This document shows, in pieces, positions 17,518 through 25,261 of a stretch of DNA of 64,000 bases. The stretch lies in contig NZ_JARGDO010000010.1 in NCBI RefSeq assembly GCF_029211185.1, positions 94,215-158,214 of the forward strand. The letters run 5' to 3'. Every line of letters starts with the position of its first letter. Position 1 is the stretch's first letter. The DNA is from Tessaracoccus caeni. GTDB taxonomy: Bacteria; Actinomycetota; Actinomycetes; Propionibacteriales; Propionibacteriaceae. A program made the position numbers and the translations under genes. The notes beneath the pieces were generated by a model that had not been told where the DNA came from, searched no databases, and was given only the letters and a program-made list of their open reading frames with translations.

Positions 17518-18382
17518 GGCAGCCACCTCCGTCTGGGGTGGACAGCACCACCTCCGACAGCACCCGGTCGTCGGCGAGGAGCGCGCGGAGGGGTTCGCCG
17601 GTGACCAGGCGGTGCAGGATGCCGCGTGCGGCGCTGGTGTGCGCCTGGTTCGGGTCCGGCGTCCCCAGCGCCACCCGCAGCATCGCAAGCCACGAGGCGG
17701 CGGGGATGTCGAGGAGGGCGCGGGCGTGGTAGTCGCGGCGCAGCGACTCGAACGCGGAAGCCCGCGACGCTGATTCTGCGAGCCGGGTGATGATGTACTC
17801 GATCCCGCCCCGTGCAGCCTCGACCGGCCAGCCGAGCAGATGGAACAGCGCGACCGCGTCTTCGACGGCCTGCCCCACCCGGGCGGGGGTCTCGTCGTGC
17901 TCGGGTTCCTCGATGAGGTCGGGGGCGGGGATTGTGAGGCTGTGGTGGTAGTCGGTCAGCGGGTTCTCCCGGTCCGAGAAGCGCTCTGCGTCGTGGTGGG
18001 TGGAGAACTTCGGTCGCCGCGCCTGATGCACGGAGCACAGCAGCCCGTTCGCGCGTTCCTCGGCGATGCAGGTCACTTTCACTGCGCGGGTGATGACGGC
18101 CCAGGGGTCGTCGGCGCGCCTCACGGCGCCGGTGCGCATCGCGTCGAACGCCGCGGCGGCCGCTTCCCACGGGTCGAGGCCGTGCCGGCGCGCGAGCGCG
18201 GCGTACTTGTCGGCCGCGTGCCGCATGAGGGCTGCGACTTCGGGGTCGTGCCGCCACGCCCATCGGCCTTCCTCGTGCAGGCGGATCAGCAGGGCGCGGA
18301 GCCCTTCGGAATGCTCGAACCCCCACCGCGCATCCCGTTCGGGACGTGCGGCAGGGGTGCTCTTCGTGCGGGTCTGGTTCAT
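17504..18382 (-). CDS. Conserved ICE protein, unknown function
   Basis: The 292-residue hydrophilic protein has several helices and a Trp/His-rich N-terminal part (EEGRWAWRHDPEVAALMRHA). It has no membrane segment or known catalytic motif and ends in GGGCHGCQ. An ATG with a GGAGGT site six bases upstream was preferred to an upstream start. Its tail overlaps the parB start, so the two are coupled. The central region is helical, consistent with a DNA-binding or replication accessory protein, but this is not demonstrated. Confidence 0.7.
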   Translation of the reverse strand: MNQTRTKSTPAARPERDARWGFEHSEGLRALLIRLHEEGRWAWRHDPEVAALMRHAADKYAALARRHGLDPWEAAAAAFDAMRTGAVRRADDPWAVITRAVKVTCIAEERANGLLCSVHQARRPKFSTHHDAERFSDRENPLTDYHHSLTIPAPDLIEEPEHDETPARVGQAVEDAVALFHLLGWPVEAARGGIEYIITRLAESASRASAFESLRRDYHARALLDIPAASWLAMLRVALGTPDPNQAHTSAARGILHRLVTGEPLRALLADDRVLSEVVLSTPDGGGCHGCQ

Positions 18383-18475
18383 GATGACGGCACCTCCTAC
18401 ATGGCAGGTGCGCCCCGCGTGCCTGGGGCCGGGAAGGTCCTGCGCGAACCGGGCTGCTGACTCGTGCATGGCGGA

Positions 18476-18952
18476 TCACCTCAGCCCCATCCCCGAACGC
18501 GCGGGCTCCGGTCGTGTCTGGCGTCTGCGGCCCCGGATCGACAGATCGGGCAATCGCGATGCCCGCTCACTCCGGACCGCACGCTGTTCGGCGCGGTCCT
18601 GCTTGCGGTCGGCGCGGGCGTCGCGGAGGCGCTGGGCGAGCTCGGCCCGCAGATCGAGCCCCCACCCGGTCGCGCGGGCGCCGCCCTGCATCGCCAGCTC
18701 GGTCGGCCGCACCCACCGAATCTGCGTCCGCCGCTTCGCCTCAGCATCCGGCTCGGCTTCTACCGTGTCGCGCTCGGCGCGGTCGCTCCCGGTCAGGGAG
18801 GGGTCGCGGTGTACGGCGAGCATCGACCGCTCCGCCTCCACCTGCTCAGGCCCGCCCGGCGAGGTTCGTTCGGCGTTCATCGCCGCAGCGAGCGCGGGAT
18901 GCAGACGCGACCGCGCCGCCTCCGCTACTTCGGGGCCGTGTTCGTGGTACAT
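18476..18952 (-). CDS. Small charged ICE protein
   Basis: The 158-residue protein is rich in Arg, Glu and Ala and predicted largely helical (RAELAQRLRDARADRKQDRA). It has no known domain. It overlaps the 3' end of the DUF2637 gene by 28 bp, consistent with operon membership. It may be a conjugation accessory protein; no function can be read from the sequence. Confidence 0.6.
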   Translation of the reverse strand: MYHEHGPEVAEAARSRLHPALAAAMNAERTSPGGPEQVEAERSMLAVHRDPSLTGSDRAERDTVEAEPDAEAKRRTQIRWVRPTELAMQGGARATGWGLDLRAELAQRLRDARADRKQDRAEQRAVRSERASRLPDLSIRGRRRQTRPEPARSGMGLR

Positions 18953-19791
18953 GACGGGTCCTCCTCGTCTCTGGGGTCATCTGCAGCCGTCGCGGCTGCT
19001 GCATCGGTCGTTGGCATAGCGATGACTGGCTGTTCGGTGCCGGGCTCGGCTTCCGGCGTGGGGCTGGGTTGCGGGAGCCAGCGGCCGACGGTCGAGGGGT
19101 GCACGTCGAGGTAGCGGGCGATCTTCTTGTTCGACCAGCCGCCCGCCCGCAGCACCTCCGCCACCTCACGCCGCGACCACCCATCCCGCCCCTGCTCTGG
19201 CATCGGCGGATCACCCGCTTCGGCGCCGGGCTCCGCATCGGGCGCCAGCACCGCAGCGAGCACCGGCGCTCGGAGCGCCGGTTCCAGCGACGCCACCGGC
19301 ACCGGCCCGCCCGGCCGCTCCGCGGCCTCGACGTGCAGTTCCGCGGCTTCCTCAGCAGCCGTCTCAGGGGCCGGTTTGGGTTGGTGGCGGGTGAGGATCA
19401 CGGTGAGGTGCGTGATCGCGAGCAGCACCAGCGGTGGCACTGCCGCAACCGACGCCGCGAGCACCGCAGGCACATCCGCATCGGCGGCGACGATCGCGTG
19501 GATCGAGTTCGCCGTCACCGACAACCCAGCTCCAGCGATGAGCAGCATCCAGGGGTACCAGGCGGTGCGGGTGCCGGCGAGCGCGACGACGGCGACGGTC
19601 GCAACGACGATGACGCCGTCCACGATCAGCGGCCACGCCCACGCCTGCCCCTCCTCGATCCCGGAGCGGCGGGCGAGATCGGCCAGCGCAATGAAGGAAA
19701 GCCAGAACGCCCCGCACGCGATCAACACCGTCCCCGCCACCGCCGTCACCACGGCGAGCCAGCCACCCCGGCGCTCCCTCCTCATGTTCAT
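18925..19791 (-). CDS. DUF2637 membrane protein with C-terminal helix-turn-helix
   Basis: The 288-residue protein has four hydrophobic helices in residues 10-130, typical of DUF2637/SpdB-like spread proteins of actinobacterial plasmids. After a variable Ala/Pro/Glu linker, residues about 220-255 form a helix-turn-helix (EVLRAGGWSNKKIARYLDVH, followed by PSTVGRWL). This resembles domains that recognise specific DNA in membrane-linked transfer proteins. The ATG overlaps the stop of the primase-polymerase gene. A role in regulating or anchoring element DNA at the membrane is inferred. Confidence 0.85.
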   Translation of the reverse strand: MNMRRERRGGWLAVVTAVAGTVLIACGAFWLSFIALADLARRSGIEEGQAWAWPLIVDGVIVVATVAVVALAGTRTAWYPWMLLIAGAGLSVTANSIHAIVAADADVPAVLAASVAAVPPLVLLAITHLTVILTRHQPKPAPETAAEEAAELHVEAAERPGGPVPVASLEPALRAPVLAAVLAPDAEPGAEAGDPPMPEQGRDGWSRREVAEVLRAGGWSNKKIARYLDVHPSTVGRWLPQPSPTPEAEPGTEQPVIAMPTTDAAAATAADDPRDEEDPSCTTNTAPK

Positions 19792-20693
19792 GCGAGCACC
19801 CGCCCTCGATCAACTGGGGCACGCTGCGCAACCGGGCGCGCCGTGGCAGGTGCGGGTGCTGCCGGGGTGGTGTTCGGAGTGCGGTAGGCGGAGCGGATCG
19901 TGCGCTCGATCTCCCGCGGCGGCAAGCCAATCCCTTCCGCAACCGGCCCGAGCGCCTGAAACGCTTCCGCCAATGTGGCGCCGTTCTCCGCGAGGCGGCA
20001 CGACGCCCAGAACAGGCCCTGGTTCCGTTCGCCTTCGCCTTGCCCTTCCAGCCATGCCGCGATCCGCTTCGCCCGCTCCTCCACAGTGCCGCGGAACGGG
20101 CGCGCCTCCCACGACGACCGCACGGGCCTCGGGTCCAGAAACTCCCGCAGCGCGCCCGCGTCGACGGGATGCACGTCGCCAGTGGCGAGGTCGAGGAGCT
20201 GATACGCGACCGTCTCGCCGTCGATGATCGTTCTCGACGGCGGGGCGACGATGTAACCAGCGGTGCCTCGGAAATCGAGCTGCGCCGCCCCCGACGCCCA
20301 CGACCGCTGCTCGATGGCGGCTGCCGGATAATAGGCGTGCAACCCGCCCGACGGGGTGACGACCTGCACCGCCCACCCATCGAGCAGGCCCGCCTCGGTG
20401 GCCTGCTGCCAAGAGGCGGGACCGCGCGGCGGGTCGCCCTTCACATCGACATCGACAACCTCGATCCCCGAGATGGGGCCGGTCGGGATGCCGATGTTCG
20501 CATCCGGCCACCGCCGCCACCACGCCTCAACCTGCGCGGGATCGGTGCTGGCATCCTTGAAACCATGCGCGACGAGCGGCCGCTTCTCACCCGGCACACA
20601 AGGAAACACCGGCACCCCCAGCGAAACATAGTGGCGGGCGGCGTCCGCGAGACTCATGCGGGCGACCGGCGCGAGGAGCTGTTCGACGTCCAT
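19788..20693 (-). CDS. Bifunctional primase-polymerase (Prim-Pol domain)
   Basis: The 301-residue protein contains an archaeo-eukaryotic primase-like Prim-Pol domain. It carries the entry motif GVPVFPCVPGEKRPLV, the metal-binding VVDVDVKG near residue 90, then THSGGLHAYY-like VTPSGGLHAYY near residue 122 and FRGTAGYIVAPPS near residue 155. In ICEs and phages it primes replication of the excised circle. No helicase domain follows. The start is either this ATG or a GTG three bases upstream; both overlap the ardC stop. Confidence 0.88.
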   Translation of the reverse strand: MDVEQLLAPVARMSLADAARHYVSLGVPVFPCVPGEKRPLVAHGFKDASTDPAQVEAWWRRWPDANIGIPTGPISGIEVVDVDVKGDPPRGPASWQQATEAGLLDGWAVQVVTPSGGLHAYYPAAAIEQRSWASGAAQLDFRGTAGYIVAPPSRTIIDGETVAYQLLDLATGDVHPVDAGALREFLDPRPVRSSWEARPFRGTVEERAKRIAAWLEGQGEGERNQGLFWASCRLAENGATLAEAFQALGPVAEGIGLPPREIERTIRSAYRTPNTTPAAPAPATARPVAQRAPVDRGRVLA

Positions 20694-21799
20694 CACAGCC
20701 CCCGCACCAGCGACGAGGAACGCGCCGACCGTGCCGCAGCTGGCTTCCGCGCGGACGAGCGGGCCGACGGCTTACGCTCGACCTGCTTCGCCGCCGAGAC
20801 TTCGGGACCCTCGCGGGTGAGGCCCGGCGGGGTGCCGTCGCCAAGCTGTTCGGTGTCGAGCCGATCCAGGATCTCGACGGCGACCTTCCGCACCCGCTCC
20901 GCGGTCGCCTGCACCACCTGGATCGGGTTCTTCCCGTCGGCGGCCATCGCCCACCCCGACACATACGGGATCGTGAAGGCGGTCGTGTCCATCCCGTGCG
21001 CGGCCCCGACCATGAGCGCGACGGACTCGGCTTCGACTTCGCCGATCCCGCGATGCTGGCGGGCTTCCTCCTGGTCGGGGCCGTGCATCTTCACGTGCGC
21101 GAGCTCGTGCACGAGGGTCTTCACCTGGGCGGCATCGTCCATATTCGTCCGCACCGCCACCTGCCGAGTGTCGAAGTTCGTGCTGCCGTTCGCGCCGTGG
21201 ATCATGCCCTCGTGCGGCACCGGCAAGAACTGGAACCCAGCCTCGGCAACCTGCCGGATCAGCCCATCACGAAGCCCCGCCGGGGCCTCGCCTTCGAGAA
21301 GCTGCGGCGAAGGCGGGAGCGGCACATCCGGGCCGCTGGTTTGAGAGATGTCGAAGACGTAGGCGACTTTCGCGCCGATCATCCGCGACCTGACGACCTC
21401 GCCCGGCTTCGGCTGCTCTTTCGGGGCGAGCTTGCGCCACGACATCGGACCAGCAGGAGTCTTCGACGCGAACTTCCCGGTCACCGGCGCGAGAATCGCG
21501 TACCCCTTCTGCCCCTTCTGAACCTGGCGGCCGAGCTGCTCCCACTGCCGGAACCCGGCCACGTACGTCGGCATCGGCTCGGGCACCCGGCCGGCTTCCC
21601 AGGCGGCCTGATGCTGGGCGAAGATCAGCCACGAGTTGTTCACGCTGCGGGACCGGAACTTCGCCGCAAACGTCAGCGCCTGCTTCCAGTCTTCACCGGT
21701 GACCAGCTTCTCGACCTGCGCGTTCAGCTGCTCGCGCACCTCGTCGAGCTTCGCCTCCCGCGCGGCGCGCGCCTCTTCGGGGGTTCTCCTCGCAGCCAT
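20693..21799 (-). CDS. ardC: ArdC-like antirestriction/ssDNA-binding protein with metalloprotease motif
   Basis: The 368-residue protein has an ArdC N-terminal domain (residues about 30-140: FRSRSVNNSWLIFAQ, GFRQWEQLGRQVQKGQKGYA). It is followed by a zinc-peptidase-like region with TLVHELAHVKMH, the HExxH motif near residue 236. ArdC proteins protect incoming single-stranded plasmid DNA from restriction. The gene is first in the leftward maintenance-transfer operon. The 230 bp upstream should hold its promoter. A basic Ala/Arg/Ser tail follows residue 330. Confidence 0.88.
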   Translation of the reverse strand: MAARRTPEEARAAREAKLDEVREQLNAQVEKLVTGEDWKQALTFAAKFRSRSVNNSWLIFAQHQAAWEAGRVPEPMPTYVAGFRQWEQLGRQVQKGQKGYAILAPVTGKFASKTPAGPMSWRKLAPKEQPKPGEVVRSRMIGAKVAYVFDISQTSGPDVPLPPSPQLLEGEAPAGLRDGLIRQVAEAGFQFLPVPHEGMIHGANGSTNFDTRQVAVRTNMDDAAQVKTLVHELAHVKMHGPDQEEARQHRGIGEVEAESVALMVGAAHGMDTTAFTIPYVSGWAMAADGKNPIQVVQATAERVRKVAVEILDRLDTEQLGDGTPPGLTREGPEVSAAKQVERKPSARSSARKPAAARSARSSSLVRGL

Positions 21800-22031
21800 G
21801 ACCGCCTCCTCTCGTCATCGGGGCGGCCCGAGAACGGGGTGCCCGTGCAAGCGAGGTACGCCGGGGATGCCGGCGGCGGGTCGAGACGGTCAGCGAACAG
21901 TAAGAGGTAGGTTGGCCGTCAGGACCCAACGGCACCTGACGTAGGACTACCGATAGCAGCCCATGAGAGATTCGTTCCCGCGGTCGGGCGAACTGCGTCC
22001 ATTCCCTGCGCAGAGAATGTCTAAATGCTGG

Positions 22032-22994
22032 TCACAACGATTTTTCTTGCATCGCCCGGTACCGGCCCGGAGTGAGACCAGTGCATTCCCGAAAAGCCGT
22101 CGCAGCACGATTCCGACTCACCCACCCAACCAGGTTGCCGGCCTCGGCAATCGACACTCCAGACTCACGAAGGAGCCGCGCCATCTCCTCAACACGGAGC
22201 ATCGTGAGATATGCCAGCGGCGTCTTCCCGTAAGCGTTCGTGAACACTCGGACGAGTTGCTTTTCGGAAAGGTGTACCGCTCCTGATAGTTCCGAGAGCA
22301 ACCATGCACGGCGCACATCAGAGGCCAGGAGCTCTCGCACAGCACGGGCCTCGGCCCGCAGCGGTGCGAACCGCCGCCCACGCGGGACCGACGGGCGCGT
22401 GCGCGCCCGCTGAGCCGGAAGAGTGCGAGTCGGCGAGACGTGGATGAACGGGGACACCTGGTCGATCACCGCGTGCCAGAGCGCCTGCATCCGGTGGAAT
22501 CGTTCCCGGTACTGCCCGTCGACGCTGAGCGCGACCAACTCATCAAGCCACGGCATCAGCATCCCGATCCGATCCTCACCAAGCCCCATCAACTGTGCGG
22601 GCTCGGTGTAGATCGTGTCCGCGACACTCTGCGACGCGAAGCGATCCTTGACGATATCGATGTACTGCCAGAAGAACTGATCCAGGATGAAATCGAGATC
22701 GAGATAGATCACCGTGACGGTGACGTGGCCCTCGGGTTGCGCGCCGCAGAGCACGTTCGCGCCGAGCAGCAGCACGTCACCGACCTTCGCGTGCTTCTCC
22801 CCAAACTCGCTGTAAACGATTGCCGATCCGTCGCGCACGGTGGCGAGCTTTACGCAGTCATAGGTCTCGGGGCCGACTGGTCGGTGAAAGGTGCGGGTGC
22901 GGGCGAGCAGTGGCTGGTAGCCACCAGTAGCCACCAGGTCCTGATTCGCCAGCGAAAGCCGATCGTTCCCGCTACTCATCGCTGACGCGCTCAT
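22032..22994 (-). CDS. AraC-family transcriptional regulator
   Basis: The product is about 320 residues. A cupin-like sensor region (residues about 40-130) is followed by a variable linker and a C-terminal AraC double helix-turn-helix. The latter includes VHLSEKQLVRVFTNAYGKTP (first HTH) and GVSIAEAGNLVGWVSRNRAA then GLTPGRYRAM (second HTH and signature). Two starts are possible; the ATG at 22994 sits inside one arm of a long inverted repeat and the ATG at 23030 in the other. The gene lies between the ardC operon and the methyltransferase genes and may control transfer. Confidence 0.85.
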   Translation of the reverse strand: MSASAMSSGNDRLSLANQDLVATGGYQPLLARTRTFHRPVGPETYDCVKLATVRDGSAIVYSEFGEKHAKVGDVLLLGANVLCGAQPEGHVTVTVIYLDLDFILDQFFWQYIDIVKDRFASQSVADTIYTEPAQLMGLGEDRIGMLMPWLDELVALSVDGQYRERFHRMQALWHAVIDQVSPFIHVSPTRTLPAQRARTRPSVPRGRRFAPLRAEARAVRELLASDVRRAWLLSELSGAVHLSEKQLVRVFTNAYGKTPLAYLTMLRVEEMARLLRESGVSIAEAGNLVGWVSRNRAATAFRECTGLTPGRYRAMQEKSL

Positions 22995-23040
22995 GGTGAG
23001 CCCGGCCAGATCAGAGAGCGGGCTCCCCATGAGCGCGTCA
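22983..23040. repeat. 22-bp inverted repeat around the araC-type gene start
   Basis: Arms at 22983-23004 and 23019-23040 match over 22 bp with a single mismatch, separated by 14 bp. The arms contain the two candidate start codons of the AraC-family gene and lie about 40 bp past the end of the methyltransferase genes. This could be an operator, a terminator for the upstream genes, or an mRNA hairpin that hides the ribosome site. Confidence 0.7.
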
Positions 23041-23078
23041 GAGGACTTGAGCGGGACACCTGGCTTCCTTCCGTCGAA

Positions 23079-23720
23079 TTACTCCCATTGTCGCAGGAGG
23101 GCTTCGAGAGCCGCGGCCGCTTGGAGCGGGAGCACGCCGTTGCCGAGCGCGGTTATCTGTTGGTTCGCGGTCAGTACGTAAGCCGGGCCCGTAACCCAGC
23201 CCCGTTCAAGTCCCATCAGCCATTCGAGGAACGCCGGGGCCGGTCTCGGTCCGCCGGACTCATGAAGGAGTGCCGGGCTCGGAGCCGCACTCCCTGTGAT
23301 GTACTCCCATCGGGCTATGGCGTCGGCGTATCGTCCCCAGCGGTGAAGATGCCATCTATCAGCGACCACAGACTCTCCGACTCGTTCCGACATTCGGTCG
23401 AGCCATTCGGCCCGTGCAAGGCGAGGTCGATGACCTGATGAGAGAGCGCGATTGTTCCCGCTCTCCCCGCCGCGGGAAGCGTCCGAGGCGAGCGGCGTGC
23501 GAAAGAGAATCGGCGCGATGCGCGAGAACGAAGACGCGGAACCGGGGATGCGGTGCGCCGATGAGGGAAGCGGGTAGGCCGATCCAGCGCGCGTCGTACC
23601 GGAGGTCGGCCAGGTCTCCGAGTACGGCGCCGAGCGCCCGGAGAGGTCGAGCTGGCTCGTCTCCCACACCCCAGAGGCCGGGTTCCAGATCGCGAAGGGT
23701 TGCGGGGTCAGGGGTTGCAT
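23079..23720 (-). CDS. C-terminal half of a cytosine-5 DNA methyltransferase, separate overlapping gene
   Basis: The 213-residue product starts at an ATG with a strong GAAGGAG site seven bases upstream. Its C-terminal part carries what look like motifs IX and X of C5-methyltransferases (LTANQQITALGNGVLPLQAA) after RWGRYADAIARWEYITG and APAFLEWLMGLERGWVTG. The N-terminal part has SAPYSETWPTSGTTRAGSAY, which I recall as recurring in mobile-element and phage methylase relatives. The first 362 bases overlap the catalytic-half gene in another frame. It probably supplies the end of the catalytic fold and target contacts in trans. Confidence 0.72.
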   Translation of the reverse strand: MQPLTPQPFAIWNPASGVWETSQLDLSGRSAPYSETWPTSGTTRAGSAYPLPSSAHRIPGSASSFSRIAPILFRTPLASDASRGGESGNNRALSSGHRPRLARAEWLDRMSERVGESVVADRWHLHRWGRYADAIARWEYITGSAAPSPALLHESGGPRPAPAFLEWLMGLERGWVTGPAYVLTANQQITALGNGVLPLQAAAALEALLRQWE

Positions 23721-24141
23721 CGGAGACTCCTTCGGGGGTTGCACGAACGGCGGATGCGGAGAGCAGACCGCGCACGTTCTCGATCACGACGTACTCGGGG
23801 CGCAACCGGTCGATCGCGTCGGCCATGTGCGACCAGAGCCCGGAGCGGGTGCCAGGTGTGAGGCCGGCCATCTTCCCGACAGTCGAGACATCCTGACAGG
23901 GGAACCCGCCGCAGAGGATATCCACCGGCGGCACGTCCGCCCAGTTGATCGTGGTGATGTCGCCGAGGTTCGGCGCGTCCGGCCAGTGGTGCGCGAAGAC
24001 GCGCTGCACGGGACTGATCTCGGAGAACCAGACCGTCTGCGCGTGGAGGGCATGTTCGACGGCGAGGTCGAGACCGCCGTAGCCGGAGAACAACGACCCG
24101 ACGCGGAGAAGCGCGGCGCTTGGGGCGGGGTCTTCTCGCAT
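23359..24141 (-). CDS. Catalytic N-terminal half of a cytosine-5 DNA methyltransferase
   Basis: The 260-residue product has motif I (GSLFSGYGGLDLAVEHAL, SAM binding), motif IV with the catalytic Pro-Cys (GGFPCQDVSTVGK, near residue 79), motif VI (IENVRGLL) and motif VIII (GAPHPRFRVFVLAHR). It lacks motifs IX and X, which are found in the overlapping downstream frame. After about residue 215 the sequence becomes basic and unlike the family. A GGGAG site precedes the ATG. In an ICE such an enzyme would mark DNA against host restriction. No cognate restriction gene is adjacent. Confidence 0.78.
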   Translation of the reverse strand: MREDPAPSAALLRVGSLFSGYGGLDLAVEHALHAQTVWFSEISPVQRVFAHHWPDAPNLGDITTINWADVPPVDILCGGFPCQDVSTVGKMAGLTPGTRSGLWSHMADAIDRLRPEYVVIENVRGLLSASAVRATPEGVSDATPDPATLRDLEPGLWGVGDEPARPLRALGAVLGDLADLRYDARWIGLPASLIGAPHPRFRVFVLAHRADSLSHAARLGRFPRRGEREQSRSLIRSSTSPCTGRMARPNVGTSRRVCGR

Positions 24142-24475
24142 CGGGGCTCCCGGTGATCGGTGCTCCCGGCCCGCACGCCCAGTGCTGCCGGATGGTCACC
24201 TCTAAGGTGCACCCCGCGCCCACCTCGAACGCTCGGAACTCTCACTCGCAAGTTCCGTCGCCGACGCACGCCAGCCTGACCTCGCCGAGGCGCAGGCGAT
24301 CAGCTCGTCGTACGTCTCGTTCCTGACCTTCCACGCGTCTTGCATCTGCGGTTTGACGCGTGCATCACTCGCCTCAGAAGTCACACGCTGCTCGCGCCGA
24401 TCTGCTCGTTGCGCCGTAGCTGTCTACGCGCACCTTCTTCCTGACCGAGACTCCACGGAGGAAGGGACGCGCGCC
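24142..24475. other. Divergent intergenic region, methyltransferase versus 147-aa gene
   Basis: These 334 bp separate divergent genes and must hold both promoters. I see no convincing gene. A 60-codon frame on the minus strand (24202-24384) lacks a ribosome site and a recognisable motif. Confidence 0.4.
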
Positions 24476-24919
24476 ATGAGCACGGGAGCACCGAGGTACC
24501 AGCCAGCCCAGTTCGAGGCGTCGGGGTGGGAGTCGGGCACGCCGGAGCGCAAGGCCCGGTTCGTGAACTCGCTGCTGCGGTTCATCGCTGCTGACTTCCC
24601 GCGTGAGCGCTTCACCCGATCCCTGTACGGCGGGTTTTCCACTCACGGCTGCTTCGGGTTCATCGCGCACTACAACCTCGACGGCTTCTACGAAGCCCAG
24701 CTCTCCACCCCAGACCGACGCGCCCGCTTCCTCCACGACCTGCGCCAGGAATGCGAACGCGACGCCCGGCATGATCGGCCTGATCTATGGAGCGACGTGA
24801 AACGCGTGCTCGCCGAACGTCTGCAACCCCAGGAACTGCAGCCACCAGCCCGACGGCTGCCAGCACCTACGCGGCGGCACTCCTCGCCGAGCAGGCGCGA
24901 CTGCCGGACGCTCTTCTGA
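24476..24919 (+). CDS. Small conserved mobile-element protein, unknown function
   Basis: The 147-residue protein starts at an ATG preceded by GGAAGGGA. The first 110 residues are regular (RFVNSLLRFIAADFPRERFT, GCFGFIAHYNLDGFYEAQLS, RPDLWSDVKRVLAERL) and predicted mainly helical. The tail is Pro/Arg rich. Proteins with this pattern occur, to my recollection, in other actinobacterial conjugative elements, but no function is known to me. It is the only rightward gene in this part and is followed by a 39-bp palindrome. Confidence 0.7.
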   Translation: MSTGAPRYQPAQFEASGWESGTPERKARFVNSLLRFIAADFPRERFTRSLYGGFSTHGCFGFIAHYNLDGFYEAQLSTPDRRARFLHDLRQECERDARHDRPDLWSDVKRVLAERLQPQELQPPARRLPAPTRRHSSPSRRDCRTLF

Positions 24920-25261
24920 CCCGGCACCGGGGTTGCGTGAGGTTGCACAGTGCAACCTCACGCAACCCGATTGCACCTGCTTGTGGGGAGAGCGGAGCCG
25001 TTTGAGGCGATGGTTCAGTCGCTAGCGCGAGGGGACTTGAACTGACCTCGACCCCCTCGCGCCGCGAATCTCGGGCGAGCATTCTACTGTATGAAATCAA
25101 CGATCTACGGCATCTAACCTGTGGATAACTCCACCGCGATACCCCGACCTACAGGCTGCTTAGCACTTTCGTTAGCACTTTTCGCAGCCCGAGCTAGGAG
25201 TCGTGCAAATTGCAGAGTAGCTAGCCACCGCATAGGCATGATGGGGAAGTTTCACGGGCTC
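24920..25261. other. Gene-free 340-bp region with two hairpins
   Basis: No gene is supported here. Besides the 39-bp palindrome it holds a second inverted repeat with 10-bp arms, GCGCGAGGGG at 25025-25034 and its complement at 25053-25062. Further on, the AT-richer stretch 25085-25210 includes TGTGGATAAC and two near-repeats of TTAGCACTTT. It marks the junction between ICE-A backbone and the copper cargo. Confidence 0.5.
24930..24968. repeat. Perfect 39-bp palindrome
   Basis: Arms 24930-24948 and 24950-24968 are perfectly complementary over 19 bp around a single central A (GGGTTGCGTGAGGTTGCAC and its complement). It lies 11 bp past the stop of the 147-residue gene, and a related GATTGCAC follows at once. 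There is no U-tract. It may be a terminator, but the length and perfection also fit a protein-binding or transfer-origin site. Confidence 0.75.

Noticed and set aside
23359..23720. Simple frameshift as the explanation for the two-part methyltransferase
   Set aside because: The second frame has its own strong ribosome site and conserved-looking residues upstream of any sensible junction, so a single indel does not account for it. It remains the main alternative.
24202..24384. 60-codon leftward frame upstream of the methyltransferase
   Set aside because: No ribosome site, no motif, and ordinary composition for intergenic DNA here.
25025..25062. Possible tRNA T-arm or old att site (GGGGACTTGAAC ... 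CCCCTCGCGC)
   Set aside because: It resembles a reversed T-arm only partly; no acceptor, anticodon arm or second copy could be found. It is kept only as a hairpin.
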